Part shown: piece by piece, positions 53,242 through 64,000 of the stretch | Layout: each line of letters begins with the position of its first letter | Numbering within the stretch: the first letter of the stretch is position 1 | Assembly: GCA_947579605.1 (NCBI GenBank) | Contig: OX388328.1 | Location: 13,185,684-13,249,683, forward strand | Length of the DNA stretch: 64,000 nucleotides | Reading direction: 5' to 3' | Source of the DNA: Athripsodes cinereus | Taxonomy: Eukaryota; Arthropoda; Insecta; Trichoptera; Leptoceridae | Notes under the pieces: generated by a model | The model's database searches: none | What the model saw: only the letters and a program-made list of their open reading frames with translations | What the model was told of the DNA's origin: nothing | Made by a program: the position numbers and the translations under genes

Positions 53242-53394
53242 CTGATATCGCTGTGGGCAGCAACGTCCACAGCATGCTTGCAACAGGCCTCCCCGGCTGT
53301 GTGTAGAGTGCGCAGGACTCGCAAGAGGTGACGGGGACCCGGGACGTTTTGGGGCACCATTGTATGGGTTGTCCAATTCAACGAACTCACGGTC
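53242..53394 (-). CDS. Internal exon of an unrecognised cellular gene
   Basis: This 153-bp block is GC-rich in a region of very low GC. On the minus strand it is preceded by TTTTCACTAATTTAG (branch-like CTAAT plus AG acceptor) and followed by CAG then GTAAGAAA, a strong donor. Two frames are open. Phase 0 reads DREFVELDNPYNGAPKRPGS, PSPLASPAHSTHSRG, LLQACCGRCCPQRYQ. The other (phase 2) reads MVPQNVPGPRHLLRVLRTLH, TAGEACCKHAVDVAAHSDI. The second looks more like a helical folded domain, the first like a disordered linker with a Cys cluster. I cannot choose and do not recognise either. It is the best candidate for a real gene in the window. Confidence 0.65.
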
Positions 53395-54335
53395 CTAAAT
53401 TAGTGAAAACAACACAAATATATAAAATTGCGCTTGGAAACAAATTGTGTTGCACATACACAGAATACATCGAACATTGTTTCTGAACAAATCTGATACA
53501 TAAAAATTTATTTAGAATAATAATGTTGCTAAGTTTAATGATTTTAACATGAATACAAAGATAAAAAAATATATGTTAAAAACAACATATTTTTAAAGAA
53601 CTGTTTAAAAATCTATTCGACTTATATTTTCTTAAGATCCAAGAAGTGAAGATATGATTTGAAATTTAAAATCTAATTTTAACTAAAATGATAAATTACA
53701 AATGCGTATATTTACAATGTTAAAAATTGTTTTTTTCTATATACACAATATTTTTTGGTTACACCATTCAAGCGGTTAGTAGTAAAAGAAAAACAAAAAT
53801 TCAAACGTTATTTTTATATACATATAAACAACGATAAAATAAAAAAAAAATGTTATCATTTCAAACAAAGAAAAATAAAAGGTTACATCGAAAACACAAA
53901 ATACAACAATTAAACAACACAAAATTTGGAACGTAGAGGGAATTTTGGGTCGGAATGGTTTAGTGTTCAACTTGTCATTTTGGTTTGAACAAATTGTTTT
54001 TTTTTCTTCCTGTAAGATGAAGTATTATACAATAAACAATATTATTTTTTTGATACGAGTGTTGCATAAAGCAATGGTTTTTTAGTCACTTATTAATTAC
54101 CATTTGATTTTATTTGTATATTTAGACTTGAAAATTGGCCCAGAGTGTCGATGAGACACTTGGTGTTTTACAGATCACAATCTCTTCCACAAGAATATTA
54201 ATTTATTTATTCATTATTCACTGTACATTGATCACAATACATACAGTTTTACACAAAAATGTATTACAATTAGATATTATCGATATGCAGAAGACGAGTT
54301 TATCGCAAAGGACAATTTCAGTTTCATTAAAGACC
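53395..54335. other. AT-rich sequence, probable intron
   Basis: No feature seen between the exon and the SINE-B fragment. Confidence 0.35.
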
Positions 54336-54620
54336 ATCCGGATAGCAAAGAAGTCTGGTGACTTCAATTTATCTAATTTTTCCAATCCAAACCGAAATAG
54401 CCGATCCATACGGGTATGGTAGACAGCAGACTCATTATTGTAAATAATAAACACACAAGGCATCCTCTACATGAGATATAAAAATAAGTCATTCAGTATG
54501 GGTGGCAATTTATATCAACATTGCACAATTGAAGATGTTGAATGCTTTAAAGGGGATGTTTTACAATACCTGCTTTTCTGTTGCTGAAAACTTGCAAAAA
54601 ATTAAGAGAGATATTATATT
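54336..54620. repeat. SINE-B and repeat H fragments
   Basis: CCATCCGGATAGCAAAGAAG, TCTGGTGACTTCAATTTATC (SINE-B 3' half) are followed by GTATGGTAGACAGCAGACTC, TAATAAACACACAAGG, CAGTATGGGTGGCAATTT and GCTGAAAACTTGCAAAA (repeat H). Both are diverged. Confidence 0.4.
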
Positions 54621-55590
54621 AAAAGGGTGTACATTAATTTAAGCTCTAAAAATGTCTTTTTGTTTTTCATAGACGGAGATTTTGTACGTGATTCGATAAA
54701 AATATTTCTAATTATTTTCTCATATATGGGCACAGCTTTTAAATTATGGTTGGTTGATGGATTGTAAAAAACATATTTTTATTTATTATAAGTTTTCTTT
54801 TTAGTATTCAAAACACGTCAAGATAAAATAATTTAGTATGAGTTAAGTGTTATTTATTGTTAAATTTGTAAAGCGGAGTGAATATTTATATATTATTGGT
54901 CCTTCGAGCCGGATCAGAGATATAGCAATTTGCGGTCCATAATTGTTACTAAACTTTTTCAAGTTGATAGATACTTATGCTACATTCAAGGCGATTTATT
55001 TATTAAGTTCTATGATACACAATTAAAAAGTTTGTCAAATGGGCTATTTAAATTTTGTATAAATTTTTGGTCCTTCGAGAAGGATTATTCTTGTACAACA
55101 TAATGTGCATTTACAATCTAAAATTTAGGTTTTCAGATGTTAATTTTATTTACCTATTTTAAAATACCATTACAGTATGTTTATTTATATATTTTTATTT
55201 AATTCGTGAAGTTTGTTGAATTTTTAAAATAAATCAATTAAATTTTGTCGTAGACCTATTGTTTCCCATCGACTTCTGTTTTATATTATTTTATTTTTTG
55301 ACTTGATATTAATTAATTACTCTATATTTACTTCTGTTTCGCATTATTTTATTTTTGACTGCTTTTTTGGCTTTATATTAATTAATTACTCTTTATATAA
55401 CTTATTATTTTATATTTGACTTGTGATTTCTGATTATCGTGTATGTTTGTATTTGTTGTCTATTATTCTGATGTTTGTAAACATGTAAAAGGCTCACGCC
55501 GTATATTGATGTAAAATAAAATATTTTATAAAAGTCATGGATAGTTATACACCGGATACCGAAACGAAAAAAATTACATTTCGCCTTCAC
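54621..55590. other. AT-rich sequence, no gene
   Basis: GGTCCTTCGAGCCGGAT (54898) and GGTCCTTCGAGAAGGAT (55070) are a short direct repeat; TTAATTAATTACTCTATA and TTAATTAATTACTCTTTATA (55309, 55378) another. Confidence 0.35.
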
Positions 55591-55599
55591 CTTATTTTA

Positions 55600-55712
55600 T
55601 TTGCTAGTAGACTTTCAAGAGCTTCTGTTAACATGAAAGCGGAAATTCTTTACGTTCGTCTGACGATGAAAGCGAAAGATCTTGAGAGTCATCTAGTAAA
55701 TAAAAGAAAGTA
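55600..55712 (+). repeat. Inverted element with CTGACGATGA motif
   Basis: CTAGTAGACTTTCAAGAGCT at 55601 is loosely mirrored by AGATCTTGAGAGTCATCTAG at 55677. CTGACGATGAAAGCGAAAGA lies between. Same motif family as 2427 and 21.64 kb. Confidence 0.35.
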
Positions 55713-56760
55713 TGTGGAATACCTACATTGATAAATATTTTTTTTTAATTTTTAATATCTTGTTATCATTATCTTTCACCACGAACTGTCGCGTCGATCA
55801 ACAAGTTGAACTTTACAAGTCGAATTGGTCCTTAGAGTTGAACAATCATACATTAAAATGTTTAATACAGTTTAGTATTATATTTAAAGATATTAGTAAT
55901 TATTACACCTAAAGCGCTGAAAGAATTTAGTTTTATACATTGAGAAGATGTTTTTATGTATCGCAGAGAAAGATAGAAAGATAGGTTGACCATTTTTGGA
56001 TTATAAAATTAAATTTTAAAATAGTCAAGGTGAATCAATATTTAATTGTGCCTTTAAAGTGCCTCTTATCTTGAGCTAGGGCTTAATTTTATTAAATTTG
56101 TTCTAACATTCGATAGACTTTAATATTTCACAACTATTTTACACCATAATGTAAGGGACAGATAGAGTGATTCTCAGTGATACATGTCAGCCCTTACATA
56201 GTATCACTATTAAAATTTTAAAGTGAACTATCTAATTTTGATAATGATGTTTAAAAATAGCAAGCTATAAAGAGCTTGTCACTGAAAAAATAGCAATACA
56301 TAAAATCTTGCCACATGTCACTAAAAATCACTGTGCCTCTCTTCGCTCATAAAAAATACTTGTTTAAATAAAGGGATAGTTCGGGATAAGGGCACAAAGG
56401 AACTATTGGGCATATAATTCAATAACTGCGGTGAAACTTTAGTCACCCAAGTATACATAAAGACGGAAAAAATTTATTACAACCGTTATCTGTGGCTGAA
56501 TGATTTCTCACTCATTAACAGAGATATTCTTTTTGACTTAATTAATTATCCTCAGCTGCTACTTATTGTTTTTGGGGCTTCTTTCTAGCCATAAAACAAT
56601 AGCTGTCATTAGATAAATAAAGTTAAATACATAAGATAACTATATTAATAAATATAAATAATATATGAAAAGTACAAAATGTTTGTTATAACATATAATT
56701 TATCTAAAATTATTGACATGGCAACATTAAAAGCATAAGCAACCCAAAAATGGTCTTTGG
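55713..56760. other. AT-rich sequence, no gene
   Basis: An inverted pair TGTAAGGG/CCCTTACA lies at 56151 and 56200; otherwise nothing. Confidence 0.35.
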
Positions 56761-56767
56761 TTATTAT

Positions 56768-56984
56768 TTTATTGACTTAAGCGATAGTCACATAAAGTGA
56801 AAGCTTATATATAATATTGATCAAATACGTCAAATAGTTATGAATCTAAAGGTCTGTTTACATTATTTAGCGACACATGATATATAGATCATCTGTCAGT
56901 TGGGGATCTATTGTTTTCTCTTGATCTCGATCCTTTTGGAGGGGCGCAGAGAATTATCAGCGGTTCCGGGGGAGCGAGCGGGGC
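56768..56984 (-). CDS. Candidate terminal exon with stop and polyA signal
   Basis: A GC-rich patch (56930-56990). On the minus strand a pyrimidine-rich tract (TTTTTCTTTTGTTTCCCC) and TTTTTAG precede GCCCCGCTCGCTCCCCC. One frame reads APLAPPEPLIILCAPPKG, SRSRENNRSPTDR and stops at 56889. AATAAA is found about 115 bases after the stop (complement of 56768-56773). It lies upstream of the 53.2 kb exon in the minus-strand sense, so it would be an alternative end or a different gene. Not recognised. Confidence 0.3.
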
Positions 56985-56989
56985 CTAAA

Positions 56990-57590
56990 AATCATATTGG
57001 GGAAACAAAAGAAAAACAATAATAACAACAACAATCGACTTTAAAGGAAAAACAAAAGAGAATCAAACATTAATAACAATATTGACAATTGACATTATTA
57101 TAAAAAAAACAAATGAATGTCTACAGTACGACTAATACTAGGTACTATTATTTGGTTCTATTCTACTTCGATAGTTCTAAATTCAAATATGCATTTTAAT
57201 TTAAACAAAATACTGGTTTTCAACTGCTTATTAATAATACTACTTATAATTGTCTAGTTTTTTTGTAATTGTTTATAAATAATGTATATATACACAAGTT
57301 TTCATACCAGTCCTGAGATAGTGCAATGTGCATTTATAACAAAAATTGAATGATGCGTTTCTGACGATGATTTTTTTTCACTTTTTGAAGTTATTGGGCA
57401 TGGGGTTGGGACAGATATGCAAGATAAAAAAAACTGTGAGAAGAACAGTTTATATCGGGTATTAAACGTACCTATTAGTAAAATTACAATGAAAAAAAAT
57501 GCATTTAAACCAGTCGATGCCAATTCGTAAGCATCAAGACACAATTACATTGTTAGTCTAGCTGTGTGAAAAAAAATATGTGATAAAAAT
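56990..57590. other. AT-rich sequence, no gene
   Basis: A degraded repeat R core (CCAGTCGATGCCAATTCGTA, 57511) is present; nothing else. Confidence 0.35.
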
Positions 57591-57815
57591 ATCTAAGCTA
57601 TCTCTATGCACACCTTCTGGGTATCTCTTACAGACGGAACAACCAAAAGGCTAATTATTGAACTTACTTCTGCCAAAAGTATATAAAGACATTTAGGATG
57701 GGTGGAATACGTAAATACTGAATTTAATATGCAGAATATTTCAAACGGATTTTTTTTACAAAAACCTGTTTTTTAAAGGATATTCGAAAACTAACAGAGA
57801 GTAGAAGAGCTATTT
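57590..57815 (+). repeat. Repeat H, degraded copy
   Basis: ACCTTCTGGGTATCTCTTAC, GACATTTAGGATGGGTGG, CCTGTTTTTTAAAGGATATT, CGAAAACTAACAGAGAGTAG in H order. Confidence 0.5.
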
Positions 57816-58620
57816 TAATAGCTAATTATAACAACCTAAAGAGATTTTCATTTCTGTGAAAAAATCGAAAAATTTTCAATACAAGAAATGTCCTTAATTT
57901 CAGAAGACATAACTGTTAGGGAAGAATAAAAACTCATTGAAGAAATTGAAATTTTCAACCTTATTGAAGAGAAATGATTTTCTGTATTCAAGGAAATGTT
58001 CTTAGTTTAAGATAATATTCTCTTAAATTGTTTGGGATACTTGTTTTTTTACTTGAAGATAATAAAATAATAGACTCGTTTTTTCTATGGCGATGGGTGG
58101 GGTTCGGACCCAAAAAGTAAAGTAAACAAGTGTATGGACTAAATTCAAAATGATGGATATGTTTTGAGTAAAAAACAACTGAACATTTTTCTTTCGGAAT
58201 TTGATAAGATTTTGATAAAATATAACATAAAAAAAGCTGAAGAAAAACTGTTGCTATAACAAGAGCCCACGTAACTTCAAAAAGTGCTTTTTTTAAATCT
58301 TATGTGTGATTATTATAATGATATTTTGATAAGCTTTCTCACTTATGATTGACTATAATATTAATGTGATGACTGCAGAGATAGAATTTAGTGAGAAAAC
58401 TGCTTGAAAATCAGAAAGAAGAAAGAGAATTTTGAGTTTATGCGATGATGAAGTATAAATGTTTGAGGAATGAAGATATTAATTGTTTAATCATGCCTGA
58501 AAAGAGAAAATTGATGTTAAAATACGCATATTATTTAAGATATTGGATGAAATATTTGATTTAGTTGAAAAAGCTCGTTTAAGCTCACCTATTTGATAAA
58601 TTTACGCACTATAATCGTAT
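57816..58620. other. AT-rich sequence, no gene
   Basis: Nothing recognised. Confidence 0.35.
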
Positions 58621-58629
58621 TGATTATAT

Positions 58630-58785
58630 TGAATGTATTTTTATTTATTTATTTATTTTATTCTTCTTGCACATCATCGTTCATATAACAAATAAAATAA
58701 AGCAATATACACAAGAAAAAATGTGATGATGTGCAGTGGCGAGATTATCACTATATAGTGATTTCTTCCATCTAACCACATGTAA
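58630..58785 (-). repeat. Repeat X, uninterrupted copy
   Basis: TTTATTTATTTATTTATTTT, TTCTTCTTGCACATCATCG, GATGATGTGCAGTGGCGAGA, TTATCACTATATAGTGATTT, CTTCCATCTAACCACATG. It lacks the 2.2 kb insertion carried by the copy at 43.0 kb and so shows the ancestral junction. Confidence 0.7.
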
Positions 58786-60820
58786 AATGTAAAATATTGC
58801 TCATTATCAAATAATAATAAAGTATACAATCAATAATTAATTTTAAAAATTACTAATTTTAAAAACAATTCAATAATGACCATAGACAAATCTACTATTT
58901 ATTGCTATTCTTGCATTTAATTGTTAATTTTGTTTTTATTCAATCACTTCTCCCCAAGGATAAAACCGTTTTAAATTAGAGATAGGACATTCTCTCTGTG
59001 CTACAAAAGTAAGATATTTAAAAATAAATAAAATAAAAATTAAATAATCATTATAGCAAAAATTTTCACGTGATACTAATGGCGGGTTTATTGCCTGCAG
59101 GCAATTTCTAACAACCAACCAATATTAAGATGGGTAGCATACGTCATTCCTGCTAGAATGAGGACATCTAATTTATTTAAAAAAGTTCAAATTTCTACAA
59201 GAATGAGTTAATTTTATGCATATTTTAACATCAGTGTTTAAGGATGAAAGAAAGATAAGATATATATAAATAGGTGTCGAAGATATTTTGTTAGTACATC
59301 GAAAGTCAGCCATTTTGACAATACACTTATAATAATAATAACAATAATAATTCGAACTAAACACTTGTATAAAAAAGGAACTAAACGAATACTGTGTTTT
59401 TTTTTATTATTTCAATTGTTTTTTTGTCTCTTTTATAAAAATAAACAAGCAACATCCAAAAATATTAAAATTAGAAACAGAAATCTGCAAATTAAAAACA
59501 TTAAGAATATTTTGTTAGATTCTAAATTAAGACATAATAATAATATGTATGTTAGTATAGAGTAAAACACCAAGAAACATTTATATTCTAACTACTTAAA
59601 CAAATTAAAAGAAATTAAATAAAATGAAAACCGTTCGTTGTTCTTTTTGGAAAAGAAATAAAATTTGGTTACTTGAATATATTTGTAAAGTGAACATAAT
59701 GAAGTTATAGGAGATTTCACATGAGCTTAAGCTTACGTGGTTATATATTTTGAACGGTTGCAGCGAAAGCCAGACTTTTTGTTTCATTATTTATATTGAA
59801 TCTTAATTAATAAAAAAGTTGCTCCTAGAAATCATTGTATTTGGAAGATTATTATGTATCCAATAGTTAATTAATGGAATATTGGGAGAATTGATAAAAA
59901 AATTGATATGACTTGAACGATACTGCAACATAGGACGGTTAAAAAACTAAATAAATCAAATAATAAAACACTAAAATAAATAAATAAAGATTAAATAAAA
60001 AAAAGGAAGATTAAAAGAAAATTAAAGAACACGAACGGCCAACTGAAAAAGAAACATAACACAGAACAAAAATAATAGTATAGTTTACAACTTAAAATCG
60101 AATAAACACAAGTACCTAATAACAGAGATAAAAATAAAAACACAAAAATCTCGAATTTAAGGCAAAAATAATAGGAATTAGAGAGAAAATAATATTTAAA
60201 TAAAAAATAAAAAAACAATAATATTTAAATAACAGTTTAAAGAGAATATAAAAACTAAATTAAAAGAGGATTATTTAGTAGAAATCAAAAGAAATTAATA
60301 TGAGAATATATATCAAAATAAAAGGGAAAACTAAGTTAAGTATTTTAAGTTAATGGAATTTATATATTAACTATAGAATGATATATAAGAAAAAATGGGC
60401 ATGGAAGGCAAAAGATAGAAATAAAATATAAGAACAAAAATATTACCATAATTGAACTAACTGAATATAGTATATAAATTAAAACAAATTAAGTTAAATA
60501 ATAATAATATATTGTAGCAGAATAAAGGAATTAAGGTTATAAAAGAAGAAAACAATAAAGGAACACTTTGTTTAAATAAAAACAAAGAAATACTAACACA
60601 AACACAAGAGAATAAAGGCGTAGACAAAATACAAAATAGAACCTGTCGAATATATTGTATAAATGAAAACAAATAAACATAAATAATAAAAACGAAACAA
60701 CGACACAAATAAGACAGTTAGTTTAGTAATAAGAATAATAATATATATTGTTTTGTGTAATAATAATTCATATAGTGTTATATAATAATTTATATATTGT
60801 TTTATATTATTTTGTTTATT
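58786..60820. other. AT-rich low-complexity sequence
   Basis: About 2 kb almost without GC above background, rich in AAATAAA-like words. The frames here are chance. Confidence 0.4.
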
Positions 60821-60825
60821 CTCAC

Positions 60826-60892
60826 CGTCATGACACGATGATCCTGTTGGAAAGAAGAACTTTCTATGGCTGACTTCCGCGTGGGTCAAGCA
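60826..60892 (-). CDS. Candidate short exon, unrecognised
   Basis: A GC-richer island in extremely AT-rich DNA. On the minus strand, TTTGTGAG (acceptor, weak) is followed by 67 bases reading CLTHAEVSHRKFFFPTG and SSCHDG, and by the donor ACG/GTGAGAAT. An internal alternative acceptor, TCTTTCCAACAG, would give an 18-base exon. The cysteine-containing peptide looks protein-like. If real, it would be an exon upstream of 53242. Confidence 0.3.
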
Positions 60893-61815
60893 CTCACAAA
60901 TATAATGGAGAAATAATGAATATACGAGTATATAACAATAATAAAAGTAATAGTTATATATTGTTTAAAAGAGAATAATGAAAAATTATAGACATTGTTT
61001 AATAATAATTTATGCGTTGAAAATGAAAACTAAAATTAAATTAAATTAAAGTCACAAGAATGAATGAAATAATTAATGATGATGTATTATTTTGATGAAA
61101 TCGTTCAATTTGTTCAACTTAAATGAGAATTTATATATTTTTATGAATAATATATAAAACTATTGATTTTTTACTCTAATTATATATTTTTAAATTCAAA
61201 ACATAATTATTTATGATATCTATTCTGAAATTATTGATTAAGATTTGAAAAATCATGTATATTGTAACATATTTTTTAAATATATATTTTTAAATGTTTT
61301 TGGAAAAAGAAATTGTTTTGTATGTATAATAAAATATTCTTTACAATTGAATGATATCACCAAAACAAAGAGAGAAATAGAAGATAAATAGTCATTAATA
61401 GAGATGAAAATGAAAAAAAGGGAAATGTTTTCTAATTTTAAAAATATTACTTATAAATATTTACTTAGCATAAGAAGATAAATTTATACTTTAAAAAATT
61501 TAAGCTATATTTAAAAATATCAACATAACTATAGTCATATTAAAAGAAATGTAAAAAAAATATAGTAATAGAAACTCTTAGATATCAAATTCAATTTAGC
61601 GGTATTCAAACTTATTAAAAACATAAAATCTTATTTATTCAAACCAGAGTTAATCACAAATAATTTTAAAGATATATTAACATTTTTTTTTCTGAATATG
61701 GATTTTTTTAAATAAGTGAGTATGAAATATTAATAAGTTTTATTTTCTGATATGAATATAGTATTTTATTTAATGCCTATTTGATATAATATACTAAAAT
61801 CTACTAAAAGTCAAT
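60893..61815. other. AT-rich sequence, no gene
   Basis: Nothing recognised. Confidence 0.35.
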
Positions 61816-61818
61816 TCC

Positions 61819-62024
61819 TTAACGTGTTAAACGCCGCCAAATTTTTAACAGTACCATGAAGGTTACCGTTGACTGTAGTTCATTTTCTAAATTTATATAG
61901 ACAATTTTATTTCTATATAAATTAACAAAAAATAAATAAATAAATAAAAATATATGTTTCCATAATCGCCAATTAGACATTAAAAAAGTTTTTTTCACAC
62001 CTATGACAGCGTTCAACGTGTTAA
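61819..62024. mobile_element. TTAA-flanked MITE with CGTGTTRAACGC ends
   Basis: TTAA (61819-61822) then CGTGTTAAACGCCGCC; CAGCGTTCAACGTG then TTAA (62021-62024). The ends match as inverted repeats at 10 of 14 positions, and TTAA borders fit piggyBac-like mobilisation. The outer flanks GTCAATTC and GAATTGAC are themselves complementary, so the target was nearly palindromic. Confidence 0.5.
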
Positions 62025-62270
62025 TGAGAATTGACGAGATATTTAATTGGTAGGTTCTTTAAAATTGTAGATGCTAGTTTAATTTCATATATGTAGAAGA
62101 TCAAAGATAAGTGTTACAAGAAAAGATAAAACAATATGTTATAACTGTTTGTAAAGGAGATGAAAGAATACAGTGAACCATTTATATTCAGATATTCGAA
62201 ATTATACATTATAAATTAATTTTGTGTTTTAAAAAACTTGAATATGCCGTGGTACTAAAATTATTAAAGT
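62025..62270. other. AT-rich sequence; possible LTR tail
   Basis: Ends GTAGAAAGTTTTATTAAAAA directly before the first primer-site-like unit; comparable to the sequence preceding the site at 19.80 kb. Confidence 0.25.
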
Positions 62271-62284
62271 GTAGAAAGTTTTAT

Positions 62285-62490
62285 TAAAAATTGACGCCCA
62301 AACGTTACCAGAAAAAGACAAAATACTATAAATGTAGAATTTAATCATAAACTGGGGCCCAACTTGCCAGAAAAAACAAATAGTATAAATGCAGAAATTA
62401 ATTATGAAGTGGCGCCCAACTTTGCAAAAAAAAAACTAAATACTATTAATGCATAATTTAATTTCAAAATGGCGCCCAACGTTGCCATGA
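62285..62490 (+). repeat. Four ~60-bp units each with a tRNA-Lys PBS-like motif
   Basis: TTGACGCCCAAACGTTACC (62291), TGGGGCCCAACTTGCC (62353), TGGCGCCCAACTTTGC (62410) and TGGCGCCCAACGTTGCC (62470) are spaced about 60 bp apart, separated by AT-rich text with a shared ACTATAAATGTAGAATTTA-like word. The last unit matches 13 bases of the tRNA-Lys site at 19845. No retroelement gene follows. Confidence 0.55.
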
Positions 62491-63020
62491 CTCAACAAAG
62501 AACCACAATATATTTGTTTAAATCTCGGGTCTGAATTAAAAAGGCAGTAAAAATTTAAAAGTTATCTTGTTATCTCGGTGTTCTCATGAAAATCAATGAC
62601 AATTTAAATTTTAATTATGAACATTAAGGATTCACCATATCTGTAGGAACTAAAGAAAAGAGTTAATAAACAAAATAGAGCATTCAGTATTAATAAGAGC
62701 TTAAAATAGAGTCATGTTGGTAAGTAAGTTTATAATTTACTAAAGCTATTATAGTTCAAAGAAGAAGAAGAAGAAAAATGGTTATTTAATGAGAGAATTG
62801 TAACAAGTAGGAAGGAAATTTGAGGGTCATTTATTTATATATGTAAACACTTTGTTTAAAAATAATTATCTATATTATGCATTGTAGAAATGGGAACATG
62901 TATATATATATTTTTTAATTTTCATTCTTCACTATTAATTTGTTTTGATATTCACATTAATCATCACACACTGCAAATAATCAAAATGATATAATACTAT
63001 GTAGAAGGGATAAATTTGTT
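62491..63020. other. AT-rich sequence, no gene
   Basis: No gag or pol signal after the primer-site-like units. Confidence 0.4.
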
Positions 63021-63024
63021 ATTT

Positions 63025-63305
63025 TTATGTTTAACACCTTTGGCGTTATTGCCCTATAGGTTCAAAAGAGAATTTTGCAGCCAGTTGGCAACATCAGTGG
63101 TCACCGAATATAGGTCCCCAAGAACCAAACTTTAAGTTATACAGAGGACACTGCACAAAATGGTTCATTGTCTGGAATTATGAGCCACATTCACACTTAG
63201 GACATGAGGGCAACCCTCATCGGTGTTGCAAATGAATTTCACATCTGGCATGCCCTGTTCATGTCAATTTTGTGTGGATTATTTTTTGCATACCAGATAG
63301 AGTCT
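63025..63305 (-). pseudogene. LINE ORF C-terminus, frameshifted
   Basis: Minus strand: LNEIQDSIWYAKNNPHKIDM, then in shifted frames PKCECGS, FQTMNHFVQCPLYNLKFGSW and DVANWLQNSLLNL stop. CxCG..QTMxHFVxxCPL...WL is the LINE zinc-knuckle tail; the ending resembles VVNWLSALEL at 38.5 kb. Confidence 0.65.
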
Positions 63306-64000
63306 TGTATTTCATTCAGTAGGATCGGTGATTAGATGACCATTCAAAATATCTGCCCATTAGGATATCGAATCATCATAGCTGTTATGCCATAGTTTTT
63401 TTCATTTTTTATCTCGTATAGTTGACCAAAAAGGGGCACTGACCACTACGAATGTCGTGAAAAGATTTGACTAGATTGGTAGTGCAGAATTGCTATTTAT
63501 TTAAGAGATTTGTTCCTGCCTTATAATATTTTTAAGAGTGATAAGAGTAAGTTGTAAACCAATATATTATTGTTTAAAATATATCCATATTGAAAAACAC
63601 TTCAATTCTGGAATTGGAAATTGTAAAGATGAAATCTGTGTGTGTGCGACAATCAACCTCGCAATCAGTAATAATTTTGTTAGGATGTTGTTAAACTGCG
63701 TCTTATGAGACTAAGGAAAAAATATAACAGATAAGTTACCATAGGGAAAATTTACATAATTTAAAAAAAAAATGGACACGATAAGTGCCATTTATGTCTG
63801 GCACAAAATTTACAGTAAAGAGTGTCTTTTGAATACGTGTGATTGTGAAAACAAAACGAATGCGTGTTATGGATTATTTTTCAGGGCGAAGGCCAAGTAA
63901 AAGTCAAACACCGCTAACTTAGCTTTATTAATGTCCCGTATCGAAATAATATTTACCTATGCATAAACATTACTCCAATTTTACGGCCAATTTACTTAAC
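63306..64000. other. AT-rich sequence, no gene
   Basis: Nothing recognised to the end of the window. Confidence 0.4.

Noticed and set aside
59365..60889. Several frames rich in F, L, I, K, N and Y
   Set aside because: Composition reflects AT-rich low-complexity DNA; no conserved motif, start context or splice pattern, apart from the short candidate at 60826.
45400..64000. An integrated DNA virus or polydnavirus segment as explanation of the AT-rich right third
   Set aside because: No viral gene, no long frame and no repeat pattern of such segments; intron or intergenic DNA explains it.

Overview
This is a 64 kb stretch of animal nuclear DNA, almost certainly from an insect and most likely a moth or butterfly. 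The evidence is the high AT content, the lack of any long cellular open reading frame, the dense nesting of retrotransposons and small DNA transposons, tRNA-derived SINEs ending in poly(A), and RTE-like LINE 3' ends of the kind abundant in Lepidoptera. The species assignment is inference. There is no bacterial-type gene, operon, rRNA, intact tRNA or CRISPR array.

Cellular gene content is very small. The best coding signal is a 153 bp minus-strand exon at 53242-53394 with good splice sites at both ends. Three weaker minus-strand exon candidates are at 60826-60892, 56889-56984 (with a stop codon and a polyA signal) and 21040-21150. If real, the 53-61 kb exons would belong to a minus-strand gene with introns of several kb, and the AT-rich right third would be intron. 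I do not recognise the protein.

Layout. Positions 1-11,700 hold LINE remnants, SINEs, an RTE insertion with clean target duplications (5484-6092), a hAT MITE (6701-7270) and a MITE split by another insertion (9116-9663). Positions 11,700-18,800 hold three hAT-type elements with exact 8-bp target duplications, opposed LINE 3' ends, and two hairpin elements. Positions 19,000-21,600 are AT-rich and carry an exact tRNA-Lys primer-binding site beside a possible LTR end, but no gag or pol. Positions 21,600-31,900 hold tandem duplications, a 2.2 kb hAT element and a transposon with repeated internal motifs. Positions 32,000-40,100 are the most nested part: a hAT transposase remnant split by a near-perfect palindrome, a MITE carrying a 63-bp array, a LINE with two SINEs inside it, and a LINE with a MITE inside it. 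Positions 43,170-45,398 are a 2.2 kb element whose core is a large inverted pair of ~70-bp arrays; an uninterrupted copy of its host repeat lies at 58.7 kb. From 45.4 to 64 kb the DNA is mostly featureless and AT-rich, with a few MITEs, LINE tails, the exon candidates and a four-unit array of primer-binding-site-like motifs at 62.3 kb.

Family labels used below are local. LINE-1: tails reading GRPRTTWL...HVDQIL. LINE-2: GRRGVGRKQ...SWLRNIR. LINE-3: GRPPKRW. RTE: KWQWAGHV...GRPQKRW. SINE-A and SINE-B: two tRNA-derived SINEs. Repeats H, Q, R, X and P: dispersed families recognised only because several copies occur in this window.
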